Notes under the pieces: generated by a model
What the model was told of the DNA's origin: nothing
Database searches by the model: none
The model's input: the letters and a program-made list of their open reading frames with translations, nothing else
Program-made: the position numbers and the translations under genes
NCBI GenBank assembly: GCA_016713675.1
Contig: JADJOS010000001.1
Span: 1,054,001 to 1,118,000 of the forward strand
Reading direction: 5' to 3'
DNA from: Acidobacteriota bacterium
GTDB taxonomy: Bacteria; Acidobacteriota; Blastocatellia; Pyrinomonadales; Pyrinomonadaceae
Length of the DNA: 64,000 nt
Shown here: in pieces, positions 9,374 to 18,290 of the stretch
Numbering within the stretch: position 1 is the first letter of the stretch
Layout: the number at the start of each line of letters is the position of its first letter

Positions 9374-9738
9374 AGTTCCGAACATCCGCCGGCTTTCCAG
9401 CGGCTAAGCGTGCGACGGTTTCGCAGATCTTTGTAGACGACCGCCGTGACGGTCTTTGAGCGTTTGCGGCCTTCGCGGACCGTCATGCAAACGCGGTAGT
9501 TTAGGCCGGCGACGACCTGGACCTCGGCTTTGACGATGCGGACCAGCGTCAGCGTTTTGCCGGTCGAACGCGAACGGCTGGCGATAGCGACATTCGCCGC
9601 CTTGCGAACGTCCTTATCCAGAACGGACGCGTCACCATAGCCGCCGGTGATCTCCTGCGCCGAAACGCCTGACTCAGCCGCGAAGACCCCAAAAACAAAC
9701 AACGCGACAAACGAACAAAATATGATGTGCTTTTTCAA
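9370..9738 (-). CDS. Secreted cystatin-like cysteine protease inhibitor
   Basis: A 122-residue exported protein. Residues 1-27 are a signal peptide (hydrophobic core VALFVFGVF, cleavage near VSA-Q). The mature part begins QEITGGYGDAS, has a long helix region, then QVVAG at residues 74-78 in the setting VKAEVQVVAGLNYRV. This is the hallmark QxVxG hairpin of the cystatin fold. An N-terminal Gly pair (32-33) and Trp114 in the C-terminal loop match the other two wedge elements used by cystatins to block papain-like proteases. The start is TTG 9738 after GGGAGAGAG. The assignment rests on these motifs and length. Cystatins are well known in eukaryotes; targets here are unknown. Confidence 0.8.
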   Translation of the reverse strand: MKKHIIFCSFVALFVFGVFAAESGVSAQEITGGYGDASVLDKDVRKAANVAIASRSRSTGKTLTLVRIVKAEVQVVAGLNYRVCMTVREGRKRSKTVTAVVYKDLRNRRTLSRWKAGGCSEL

Positions 9739-9836
9739 TTTTCTCTCTCCCTGACTTTTCTTAAATAGCTTCGAATCCGACGATCTGACATCCGAAGCAT
9801 CAAATTACCGGCTTCCGCCTACTGACTTCTGCCTAC

Positions 9837-10973
9837 CTACACCGCCATCGCATTCAGTCTTTCGACGATCGCGGGCAGTTTATCTAGGACATATTCGACC
9901 TCAGCCTCGGTGTTATACTTTCCGAGCGAAAACCGGATCGCGCCCATCGCACGCGAATACGGTAAGTTCATCGCCGCGAGCACGCCTGACGCTTTGCGGT
10001 GCGCGTCGCTGCATGCCGAGCCGGTCGATACGCAGACGCCGATCTCATCGAGTTCGTGCATGATCATTTCGCCGTTCGTATTCTCGAATGAGATGTTCGT
10101 AACGTTCGGGAGGCGGTTTCCGCCGCCGTTGACACTCGCATTCGGGATCGACGCCAATATGCCGCTCTCCAGACGGTCACGCAGAGTGCGAATTCGCTCG
10201 AGCAACGTATGATCATTGACCAACGCCGCTGCCGCACCGAGCCCGGCAATCTGATGTGCAGCCTCGGTCCCGGCACGCCGTCCGTTCTCTTGCCCGCCGC
10301 CGATCAGCGACGATGGCAGATCGACGCCTTTGCGAATATATAATGCGCCGATGCCCTTGGGCGCGTAAAATTTGTGCCCCGAGATCGACATCATGTCGAT
10401 CTGTATGGTCTTAAGGTCGATGGGCATCTTGCCCGCGGCATTGACGCCGTCAGCGTGAAACAGCGCGTCCGAGTTAGCCTTGACGATCGCCGCCGCCTCG
10501 GCAACAGGAAATATCACGCCCGTCTGATTGTTTGCCGTCATTATTGACACGATCGCCGTGTCCGTGCGCAATGCATCTTTCAGCTCGTCGAGATCGAGCC
10601 CGCCATGCTCGTCGACGCCGAGCCACGTGACCTCGCAGCCTTGTTTTTCGAGCTTTTTACACATCGTTCGCACGGCTTCGTGCTCGACCGCGGTTGTCAC
10701 GATGTGTTTCTTTTCGGGCTGTAATTCTAACGCTCCGAGTATCGCCCAATTGTCGCTCTCAGTCCCGCCGGACGTGAAAACTATCTCGCCCGGGTCACTC
10801 GCACCGAGCATTTTGGCGACATTCTCTCGTGCCTGTTTTATGGCCGAGCGTGCTGCTGACGCAGCGGCGTGACCGGACGACGGATTGCCAAATTCGGTGG
10901 TTAGAAACGGCTTCATCGCGTCGAAAACCTCCGGTGCGACCGCGGTCGACGCATTGTTATCAAAATAGATCAT
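9837..10973 (-). CDS. Cysteine desulfurase, NifS/IscS-like
   Basis: A PLP-dependent class V aminotransferase-fold enzyme that takes sulfur from cysteine as an enzyme-bound persulfide for Fe-S clusters or tRNA thiolation. At 378 residues it shows YFDNNAST at the N-terminus, FTSGGTESDN, the PLP lysine K201 in SISGHKFYAPKG, GGGQENGRRAGTE and the catalytic Cys321 in STGSACSD. No iscU, iscR or mnmA neighbour is present, so its pathway cannot be fixed from context. It is transcribed away from the FHA-cyclase gene. NifS, IscS and the class I desulfurase near MnmA are not distinguishable here, hence no symbol. Confidence 0.93.
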   Translation of the reverse strand: MIYFDNNASTAVAPEVFDAMKPFLTTEFGNPSSGHAAASAARSAIKQARENVAKMLGASDPGEIVFTSGGTESDNWAILGALELQPEKKHIVTTAVEHEAVRTMCKKLEKQGCEVTWLGVDEHGGLDLDELKDALRTDTAIVSIMTANNQTGVIFPVAEAAAIVKANSDALFHADGVNAAGKMPIDLKTIQIDMMSISGHKFYAPKGIGALYIRKGVDLPSSLIGGGQENGRRAGTEAAHQIAGLGAAAALVNDHTLLERIRTLRDRLESGILASIPNASVNGGGNRLPNVTNISFENTNGEMIMHELDEIGVCVSTGSACSDAHRKASGVLAAMNLPYSRAMGAIRFSLGKYNTEAEVEYVLDKLPAIVERLNAMAV

Positions 10974-11033
10974 CGCTCCACTCTCTCACGCAATTTACGT
11001 TTTACTAATTTAACATTTACAATCATAAATATC

Positions 11034-12710
11034 TTGAACGCAGTACTTACGATCACCGAACCAAACGGACGCACATGGGAATTGGGCGTCACCTCGGGCC
11101 GCGAATATACCATCGGCCGTGCAAAGGAGAACGACATCGTCCTCAACGACCGCCGCGTCTCGCGAAAACACGCCTTTATCACTACCTCAGGCGACGGATT
11201 TCTGCTGCACGACGGCTATTTTGAGAATGGAGCGGTTGTCCGCAGCGTCAACCGCGTTTTTGTGAACGGCGTGGCGAATATAGAACGCCTGCTCGAGAAT
11301 GGCGATGTGATCATGATCGGCGAGAGCACGATTGCTTTCAAGAAGATCGCCCCGGCGGCACCTGAGAAATCATCGTTTTCTGCTTCCGTTCCGGTTCATG
11401 TCAAATATGACGATGCTCCGCTCGGCCACACGATGGTCCAGATGTCGGCCAACGAGATCATCGGCCGCCAATCGAACCTCGCAATGGAATCGACCGAGGC
11501 GACGCCCGACGAGATCAAAGATCTGCGTCGCAAGGCCAAGATCCTTGATCTGCTCTATGAGATGAGCAAAACGCTCGGCACCGTTTTCGATCTCGAGCAG
11601 ATATTTGAAAAAGCGACCGACCTCATCTTTCGCGGCACGCCCGCCGATCGCGTAATCGCTCTTCTCGCCGACGAAACGGTCGACGGCAAGATCCTAAGCT
11701 ACAGCCTCTATCAGGTCGGCGCTAAAACGCGCGACGAGAGCATTGCTCAACTCAGCGAAAAACTCACCGTCAGCCGCACCATCACGCAAAAAGTGATGGC
11801 CGACAAGATCGCCATTCTGTCGCAGGACGCCAAAACGGACGAGCAATTTCAAGGCGCCGAATCGATCGTTTCGCAAGGCGTGCGCTCCACGATCTGTGCT
11901 CCGTTGATCACGCAGTCGAATGTTCACGGCGTCGTTTACGCCGACCGGCTCGATCCTTTCGCCGCATTCACCGCCGATCATCTCGAACTGATCAGCGCCG
12001 TGGCCGCTCAAACGGCCGTCACAGTCGAGACCGTAAAAGCTCACAAACGCCTCGCCCGCGAAGAGGTCGCACGCGCCAACTACAGCCGTTTTATGCCGGA
12101 ATACGTCGTAAAACAGATGCTTGATAATCCCGATTCGTTCAAGCTTGGCGGCGTGAATCAGACGATCACGGTGCTGTTTGCCGATATTCGCGGTTTTACC
12201 TCGTTGAGCGAAAGAGCCAATCCCGAAAAGATCGTCGGCCTGCTAAACAAATATTTTACGGCGATGACGGACATCATTTTTGCCCACGGCGGAACGCTCG
12301 ATAAATACATCGGCGACGGCCTGATGGCATTGTTCGGCGCTCCGACAGCAACACCATCAGACCCGGTAAATGCTGTAAAAGCAGCAGTTACGATGCAAAA
12401 GCGTGTTCAGATGTTGAATGGTGAACTTCGGGCGGAGGGCTTTCCTTCCGTCCAGATCGGTATCGGACTACATACCGGTGAAGCAACAGTCGGATACATC
12501 GGCTCGGATAAGCGTTCCGAGTACACCGCTATCGGCGACACCGTAAACCTCGCCGCCCGCCTCGAACAAAACGCCGGCGGTGGCCAGATCCTGATCAGCG
12601 AGGCAACCAAAATGGCCGCCGGCAACATCTTTCCCGTGACGCCGTTGACTCCGCTCTTGGTAAAAAATCGCATGCAGCCTGTTGAACTTTTTGAGTTAAA
12701 ATGGGATTGA
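11034..12710 (+). CDS. FHA-GAF-class III adenylate/guanylate cyclase
   Basis: A 558-residue signalling enzyme with three parts. The FHA domain (about 15-105) carries GREYTIGRAKENDIVLNDRRVSRKHA, with the G-R...S-R-x-H phosphothreonine-binding pattern. The GAF domain (about 165-340) includes VRSTICAPLITQSNVHGVVY. The class III nucleotide cyclase domain (about 360-555) has ITVLFADIRGFTSLSERA and YIGDGLMALFG supplying the two metal-binding aspartates, and DTVNLAARLE the transition-state Asn/Arg. It probably makes cAMP in response to a phosphoprotein and a small ligand, which is an inference from domain content. The start is TTG 11034; no better ATG precedes the FHA domain. It is 53 bp upstream of an MreB-like gene. 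Confidence 0.9.
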   Translation: MNAVLTITEPNGRTWELGVTSGREYTIGRAKENDIVLNDRRVSRKHAFITTSGDGFLLHDGYFENGAVVRSVNRVFVNGVANIERLLENGDVIMIGESTIAFKKIAPAAPEKSSFSASVPVHVKYDDAPLGHTMVQMSANEIIGRQSNLAMESTEATPDEIKDLRRKAKILDLLYEMSKTLGTVFDLEQIFEKATDLIFRGTPADRVIALLADETVDGKILSYSLYQVGAKTRDESIAQLSEKLTVSRTITQKVMADKIAILSQDAKTDEQFQGAESIVSQGVRSTICAPLITQSNVHGVVYADRLDPFAAFTADHLELISAVAAQTAVTVETVKAHKRLAREEVARANYSRFMPEYVVKQMLDNPDSFKLGGVNQTITVLFADIRGFTSLSERANPEKIVGLLNKYFTAMTDIIFAHGGTLDKYIGDGLMALFGAPTATPSDPVNAVKAAVTMQKRVQMLNGELRAEGFPSVQIGIGLHTGEATVGYIGSDKRSEYTAIGDTVNLAARLEQNAGGGQILISEATKMAAGNIFPVTPLTPLLVKNRMQPVELFELKWD

Positions 12711-12763
12711 AATAAGTGGATTCATTTGCGGAATAAGTCTATAATCTTGGCGTCTCAACCAAT

Positions 12764-13837
12764 ATGCTAAAGATCTCTTCGCTAAAAAAACTTGTTACAG
12801 ACTCGATGGCGATCGATCTCGGGACTGCGAGTACGATCATCGCCGTCAAAGGCCGCGGTGTCGTCCTTGATGAGCCGTCGCTTGTCGCGATCAATGAGAT
12901 GAACGAAGAGATCGTAGCCTTTGGCCACGAGGCGTTCGACATGACGGGACGCGAGGGTCGCGACGTCGTGGTTCGCGCACCGCTCAGCGGCGGTGTCGTC
13001 GGTGATTTTGAACGGACAAAGAAGATGCTCCAGCACTTTGTCAAAAAGGCACGCTCCGGAGGTTCTAATATATCGGTGCATGCCGTGATGAGCATGGTGT
13101 CGGACGTAACGCATGTCGAGCAGCGTGCACTCGTCAACGCCGCAGATTCGGCCGGCATCGGCAAAGTTTATATGATGGAAGAGGGCCTCGCTGCAGCATT
13201 TGGTGCCGGTGTTCTGTCCACGGACCGACGAGCATCGGCTATTGTCGATATCGGTGCCGGCACGACGAACATCGCGATTGTTGCCAAAGGTTCGATAGTC
13301 CATTCGACCTCAGACCGCAACGGAAGTAACGCTATCAACGAAAGCCTCGCTACGCACGTCAGACGCCACCGCGGTCTGCAGGTCGGCGAAGAAACGACTG
13401 AATTTCTCAAAACCAAATTTTCGTCGACCTTTTTGCCTGATGACCTTTCAAAATCGATCGAGATCCGCGGCCGCGATGTGCAGACCGGCGGGCCCGGAGC
13501 AGTCGAGATCACGGCAGGAGAGGTTTATCCGATCGTCGAGGCCGTAGTTCGCAAGATTGCACTTCGTGTGAAAGACACTTTGACCGAGCTCCGGCCCGAA
13601 GTGGCGGCTGACATCTACGACCGCGGGGTTATCTTGACGGGCGGTGGTGCACTGCTCGAAGGCATCGATCAATATCTTCGCGAATTCATTAAACTGCCCG
13701 TGACCATCGCCGAGGAGCCGCGTTATGCAACGGTCAACGGCCTGCTCAAGATGTTCGACGACCAGGACCTCCTTGAACGGGTTGCCATCAATGAACTTAG
13801 GGTTCTCCAAAGTGCCGAGATACCATTCGAGGTTTAG
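12764..13837 (+). CDS. mreB: MreB-like rod-shape actin homologue
   Basis: A 357-residue actin-fold protein. MAIDLGTASTIIAVKGRGVVLDEPS is the phosphate 1 loop region, VDIGAGTTNIAIVAKG phosphate 2, and GVILTGGGALLEGIDQYL the adenosine loop. EEGLAAAFGAG matches the MreB block EEPMAAAIGAG. MreB forms membrane-attached filaments that guide lateral wall synthesis. No mreC or mreD follows, so this may be a second or stand-alone copy, and a paralogous function is possible. The gene lies between the FHA-cyclase and cdaA-cdaR. A 188-bp gap follows before cdaA. Confidence 0.9.
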   Translation: MLKISSLKKLVTDSMAIDLGTASTIIAVKGRGVVLDEPSLVAINEMNEEIVAFGHEAFDMTGREGRDVVVRAPLSGGVVGDFERTKKMLQHFVKKARSGGSNISVHAVMSMVSDVTHVEQRALVNAADSAGIGKVYMMEEGLAAAFGAGVLSTDRRASAIVDIGAGTTNIAIVAKGSIVHSTSDRNGSNAINESLATHVRRHRGLQVGEETTEFLKTKFSSTFLPDDLSKSIEIRGRDVQTGGPGAVEITAGEVYPIVEAVVRKIALRVKDTLTELRPEVAADIYDRGVILTGGGALLEGIDQYLREFIKLPVTIAEEPRYATVNGLLKMFDDQDLLERVAINELRVLQSAEIPFEV

Positions 13838-14025
13838 ATCATTAATCGATATATTTCAGCTTTGCGATCTTCCCAAATTCGTTTCGACAGTGATTTTGCT
13901 CCTCCTCGGATAGCAGGAAATATCTACTTCTCAGGCGTTTCACAAATACTAAACGACCGAACGGTTCTGTGTTATTCTATGAGGCGATCAACGCTCTAAA
14001 CTGAGTGGTTCCGGTGGCTTTTTAG

Positions 14026-14865
14026 ATGCAATTCTCTGACTACATTCCGACGATCGCAACTCTGAGAAATGTCCTCGACATTGTTCTCGTGTTTGCCATC
14101 GTGTATGTCGTCCTCAAACTGCTTCGTGGAACACGTGCGGTGCCGACAGTGGTCGGTATGGTGATCTTGGCGCTGGTTTATTGGTTCGCCGTTGCACAGG
14201 ATCTTTCGACGCTCGAATTTGTCTTACGGTATGCGGTCGTCTATATCGGTATCGCGATCATCGTATTGTTCCAGTCCGAGATCCGGCAGGCGTTGATCTA
14301 CTTTGCCAACCGTTTTCGATTTCCGATCTTGAAGCGCCAACGCGCTCAATTTGGAGGCAGCGTATACGACGAAATTGTCCTAGCTGTCACGACGCTTGCT
14401 TCCGAAAAAACCGGCGCTCTGATCGTCATCGAACGAAACATCGGATTGCGAAACTTCATCGACGCTGGAGTTCAGATCGATGCCCGGATCAGCTACGACC
14501 TGCTTGTGACGGTATTCAACCCGTCGACGCCGTTGCATGACGGAGCTGTAATTATTCAAAACGAAAGGCTTGCTGCCGCTTCCGTCTTTCTTCCGCTGAC
14601 CAAAAACCCCGAAGTATCGAGGGAATTGGGAACCAGACATCGTGCTGCGATCGGCATAACAGAGGGCTCAGATGCCATTTCGATCGTCGTCTCCGAAGAA
14701 ACCGGCCTGATCACATTTGTCGAAGCCGGCAACGTCCGCCGCAACCTCGATCCGACAGCCTTAAGAAAAGCTCTGCTCGAAGCAATGGATATCCCGCTAG
14801 TCGAAACCAGACGTGAAACAGCAAAGGCTTTGAAAGAGATAGAAACAGATATCACAGTAAGCTAG
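14026..14865 (+). CDS. cdaA: Diadenylate cyclase CdaA (c-di-AMP synthase)
   Basis: Condenses two ATP into cyclic di-AMP at the membrane. Of 279 residues, the first about 85 hold three transmembrane segments. The DAC (DisA_N) domain follows with FQSEIRQALIYFAN, the catalytic DGA at 172-174 (STPLHDGAVII) and RHR at 204-206 (LGTRHRAAIG). Length and topology match the CdaA class rather than DisA. It is followed 80 bp later by a YbbR-domain gene, the conserved cdaA-cdaR pair. The usual third partner glmM is not in the window at this site. Confidence 0.96.
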   Translation: MQFSDYIPTIATLRNVLDIVLVFAIVYVVLKLLRGTRAVPTVVGMVILALVYWFAVAQDLSTLEFVLRYAVVYIGIAIIVLFQSEIRQALIYFANRFRFPILKRQRAQFGGSVYDEIVLAVTTLASEKTGALIVIERNIGLRNFIDAGVQIDARISYDLLVTVFNPSTPLHDGAVIIQNERLAAASVFLPLTKNPEVSRELGTRHRAAIGITEGSDAISIVVSEETGLITFVEAGNVRRNLDPTALRKALLEAMDIPLVETRRETAKALKEIETDITVS

Positions 14866-14945
14866 TGGAAGATTGAAAGTGGAAAATATAGATCGCAGAA
14901 TGTTATCTTAGCTTTCCGTTTTCAACTTTTCGTTTTCAGTTCCAA

Positions 14946-15839
14946 ATGATGTCCGATAAACCGAACAAGCAATTCGTCAGAAACATCATCCGCAAGATCT
15001 TTCTGGAGGACTGGGTGATGAAGCTGGTTGCTCTGGTGATCACGTTCGGGCTTTGGCTCGGAGTGACCGTGATCAGTAAGGGTAAGCAAACCAGTGACCG
15101 CTTCACGGTTCCTCTTAATTTTCGCCTTTTGGATAACGCAGAGGTGACAAATGCTCCTGTCCAGGAGGTTGAGATCCGCGTTAGAGGCGTCGACGAAAAG
15201 ATCGAACAGATACGCCGAAACGACATGATCGCCTACGTTGATCTGACCGAACTCGCCCCCGGCGAGAGTGTTCTTACGCTGACGCCCGAAAGTGTTTCCG
15301 TTCCGCTGCCTGAGGGAGTAAAGGTCGTTGATCTGCAACCGAGCCGTATTGCTGTCACAATTGAGGCGATCGAAGAACGTGAAATATCAGTCAAGGCGGT
15401 GACAGATGGCACCCCGGAAACCGGATTTGAGGTTTATGGCGAACCGACAACATTGCCGCAAAAAGTGAAGGTCCGAGGGCCTGCGAGCCTCGTCGGCGCG
15501 ATCGATCAGCTTCTGACCGACAAGATTCCCTTGAATGGCCGCCGCGAAGATTTCACCGCCAGGCAAATACCGGTAACGGTTGCGAACAACAAGATCACGA
15601 TATATAACACGGTGGTCGATGTTTTCGTCCGCGTAGGCGAAAAGCGCATCGAGCGCACTATCTCTATCAATGTCGACGGCCGTAACGTCAATGCGACCCT
15701 CTATGGCCTGAAAACTGCCCTAGCGAAGATCAAGCCTGCCGACATCAGAGTTGTCATTACCAAAGACGAAAACGGCATAGATGTGCCCAAATTTGATCTC
15801 CCAAGCGAGATTGAGGTCAGAGATCCGAGGATCAGATAG
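14946..15839 (+). CDS. cdaR: CdaR-like YbbR-domain regulator
   Basis: A 297-residue protein with one N-terminal transmembrane helix (WVMKLVALVITFGLWLGVTV) followed by three or so YbbR repeats outside the membrane. The repeats are recognisable as beta strands ending in VEIRVRGVDEKIEQIR, PQKVKVRGPASLVGAID and PADIRVVITKDENG. In Firmicutes CdaR binds and modulates CdaA; the adjacency here supports the same role. The start is the first of two adjacent ATG codons. No terminator was clear between it and the following secreted protein gene. Confidence 0.92.
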   Translation: MMSDKPNKQFVRNIIRKIFLEDWVMKLVALVITFGLWLGVTVISKGKQTSDRFTVPLNFRLLDNAEVTNAPVQEVEIRVRGVDEKIEQIRRNDMIAYVDLTELAPGESVLTLTPESVSVPLPEGVKVVDLQPSRIAVTIEAIEEREISVKAVTDGTPETGFEVYGEPTTLPQKVKVRGPASLVGAIDQLLTDKIPLNGRREDFTARQIPVTVANNKITIYNTVVDVFVRVGEKRIERTISINVDGRNVNATLYGLKTALAKIKPADIRVVITKDENGIDVPKFDLPSEIEVRDPRIR

Positions 15840-16011
15840 AGAACTTGGCGGCAAATTCGTCTGATTTTTTACTACTGTCGAGGCCATTTGTACGGTTTCG
15901 GTTCGAACCCACGGATCCTGAAAAACACCGATCGTTTGCCGGTGCATGGGCCTTTTCGTCGCAGTTTTGGGGTCCTATCGCGTCAACGTTAGAATTAAAA
16001 GATCTACTGAT

Positions 16012-18213
16012 ATGAATCAAAGATTTCAAATTTTGTTTGTTTTAATTGTTGTCATTTTGTCTTGCATCTTTGCGCAGGCTCAGGTTCCGTTGGTAACCGC
16101 CGTCCAAATCCTCAAAGCCGAAGACGCACGGCGGTACGATAGTGTACTAGAGGGATTGTTGAAATCGCCGAATTTCGCGGTTCGCGAGCGTGCGGCATTG
16201 GCCGCGGGTCGGATCGGTGATAAACGTGCGGTGCCGGCTCTTGCGGCTTTGTTCGAAGACACTAAGAATCAGGGCCGTGTTTGGACGGCAGCGGTCTTTG
16301 CTCTGGGTGAGATCGAATCTGCCGACGGCGGCGAAGCTGTGCTTGATGTACTCAAGGCAGAGTCGGGCTATTCGAAAAGAGACAAAGACGTGCTGTCGCG
16401 AGCGGTCGAGGCGGCGGGAAAGATCGTTGCGGCGAATGCGAAAGACGCGAATTTGAATGATCTCAAGTCCGCGATAGTCCGCGTGATGGATGACGAGCTA
16501 AAAAGCGGTGTACCGATCAGCCAAGTAGTGGTATACGGATTGACCGCAATTCTGCGTACGCGGCCCGACGGGGGCGATGTCGTGGTTGCGAAATTCCTGG
16601 ATAGTACCGATGCGCGTGTTCGTGGAGACGCCTTGAACACTCTGACGCGTTTGCGGTCTAAGCAGAGGCTCGACGTGATACGCGGCTTGCTGCGGCGTGA
16701 TCCGGACGCTGTCGTTCGTGCGAACGCGGCTCGGGTCCTCGGTGCTGCGGAGGACAAAGAGGCGTTGCCGCTGTTGCTCGACTACGCTGTGAATGGCGAT
16801 GATCTAAGAGTTCGTGTGGCCTGTATTCGGTCGCTGGCCGCAATTAAGGACGCGAGCGTTGCGGACAAGTTGATCGAACGCGGCAACGCGCTGCTAGAGC
16901 TGCGCGGAAGATCGAAATTTCGCAAACCGGTCGAGAACGGTGAACTTCTCGAGGTAATGGCGGCTCTCGGGCGTTTGCTGCAGGGTACCGAGAATACAAA
17001 GGCGATCACCTTTCTGCGACATTTTCGTGCCGTCGATGGCCTCGCATCGCCGGAGACCGAGATCGCGTTCGCACGCATCGCTCCAAAGGCTTATGTTGCG
17101 GAAGACGCTGAGCCCATTTTTACGTACACGGATCCGAACGCCGCCGCAGCGTACGGCCAGGGAATGGCCGAGATCGCTTCGTTAAAGAACGACGACCTGA
17201 ACGCACAGGCCGGAGAACAGCTGACTCGTTTTGTATCAGGAATGGCGACGGGCGTAAAAGCAAAAGATCAGGCAAAGATGCTGCGTGCAATGCCTGATCT
17301 GACGCGTTCATTAGCAGCACTGAAGCCGGACAACCTCAACCAGGTATTACGCGGCCAGTTGGCGAATGACGATGTTTTCATACGTGCCTCCGCCGCCGAG
17401 CTTTTGGGCGAACGCCCTCTAACGAAAGAGAATTTCGCAGCTCTGGAAAAAGCATTTACGGTCTCACTACTCAAGGACAAATATTACAACGACGCGATGC
17501 TCGCGATTCTGGACGCATTGGCAAAACTCGACAAAAAGGCGGCTACGGGTTCGCTGTTGATGGCCCTCAATTCTCGTGATTATTTGGTCCGCACAAAGGT
17601 TTTTGAACTCTTAGATGACAAAGAACTCGAGAAGACGTCGCCCGGCCTCCCGATGATGGTCAAGTTCGCTCGTGAAAAGAAACAGGATCAGGTTCAGCCA
17701 TATGTGTCTGCGTTTGGAACAAAACAGGGGCAATTGCTCAATTCGGATCTCGATTATCGACGGGCCTTATCGCGGAAGAACGGTTCAGTCAAGGCCGTTT
17801 TGACGACCGAGAAGGGTGCATTCACGATCGTCTTCGTTCCGGAGGAAGCTCCGCTGACGGTGGACAATTGGGTCAAGCTAGCACGCAGCGGTTATTTTAA
17901 TGGACTTGAGGTGCATCGCGTCGTGCCCAATTTTGTGATGCAAGACGGCGACCCTCGCGGCGACGGCAATGGCGGCCCGGGCTGGTCGATCCGCTGCGAA
18001 ATAAATTGGCGAGGCTTTGACCGAGGCGTCGTCGGGATGGCTCTGTCAGGCAAAGACACGGGCGGCTCGCAATGGTTCGTCACGCACTCGCCGCAGCCTC
18101 ACCTCGACGGCGGCTACACCGTCTTCGGCCGCGTCGATGAAACGGGAATGAAGGTCGTGGACAATATCGTACGCGGCGATAAGATCCTCAAAGTGACTGT
18201 TGTCGGACGATAA
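16012..18213 (+). CDS. Secreted HEAT-repeat protein fused to a cyclophilin-type PPIase
   Basis: A 733-residue exported protein. The start is ATG 16012, where a signal peptide begins (MNQRFQILFVLIVVILSCIFAQAQ). Residues about 30-560 are alpha-solenoid HEAT-type repeats (RERAALAAGRIGDKRAVPALAALFED, VRANAARVLGAAEDKEALPLLL). The last about 160 residues are a cyclophilin domain: FTIVFVPEEAPLTVDNWVKLA, GLEVHRVVPNFVMQDGDPRGDG and GSQWFVTHSPQPHLDGGYTVFGRV. The Arg in HRVVPNFVMQ and the Q-F stretch correspond to the family's active-site residues. It probably assists folding of exported proteins, with the solenoid binding clients. Similar fusions seem common in this group, but the function is inferred. 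Confidence 0.9.
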   Translation: MNQRFQILFVLIVVILSCIFAQAQVPLVTAVQILKAEDARRYDSVLEGLLKSPNFAVRERAALAAGRIGDKRAVPALAALFEDTKNQGRVWTAAVFALGEIESADGGEAVLDVLKAESGYSKRDKDVLSRAVEAAGKIVAANAKDANLNDLKSAIVRVMDDELKSGVPISQVVVYGLTAILRTRPDGGDVVVAKFLDSTDARVRGDALNTLTRLRSKQRLDVIRGLLRRDPDAVVRANAARVLGAAEDKEALPLLLDYAVNGDDLRVRVACIRSLAAIKDASVADKLIERGNALLELRGRSKFRKPVENGELLEVMAALGRLLQGTENTKAITFLRHFRAVDGLASPETEIAFARIAPKAYVAEDAEPIFTYTDPNAAAAYGQGMAEIASLKNDDLNAQAGEQLTRFVSGMATGVKAKDQAKMLRAMPDLTRSLAALKPDNLNQVLRGQLANDDVFIRASAAELLGERPLTKENFAALEKAFTVSLLKDKYYNDAMLAILDALAKLDKKAATGSLLMALNSRDYLVRTKVFELLDDKELEKTSPGLPMMVKFAREKKQDQVQPYVSAFGTKQGQLLNSDLDYRRALSRKNGSVKAVLTTEKGAFTIVFVPEEAPLTVDNWVKLARSGYFNGLEVHRVVPNFVMQDGDPRGDGNGGPGWSIRCEINWRGFDRGVVGMALSGKDTGGSQWFVTHSPQPHLDGGYTVFGRVDETGMKVVDNIVRGDKILKVTVVGR

Positions 18214-18222
18214 GGAAAGATA

Positions 18223-18278
18223 GCCACGAATTACACGAATGACACAAATAGGGGCTTTTTATGCGTGTAATTCGTGGC
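18223..18278. repeat. Intergenic inverted repeat (15-bp perfect arms)
   Basis: GCCACGAATTACACG at 18223-18237 is the exact reverse complement of 18264-18278. The arm continues with a roughly 10-base periodic pattern (ACACGAATGACACAAAT). It lies between the HEAT-cyclophilin stop and the DUF4112 start and could act as terminator or RNA hairpin. It is one of a family of similar intergenic structures in the window. Confidence 0.75.
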
Positions 18279-18290
18279 AAAAGACCCATT

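Noticed and set aside
9739..9836. Possible regulatory RNA between the cystatin-like and desulfurase genes
   Set aside because: The short interval has only simple CT-rich sequence and no stable stem or known motif.
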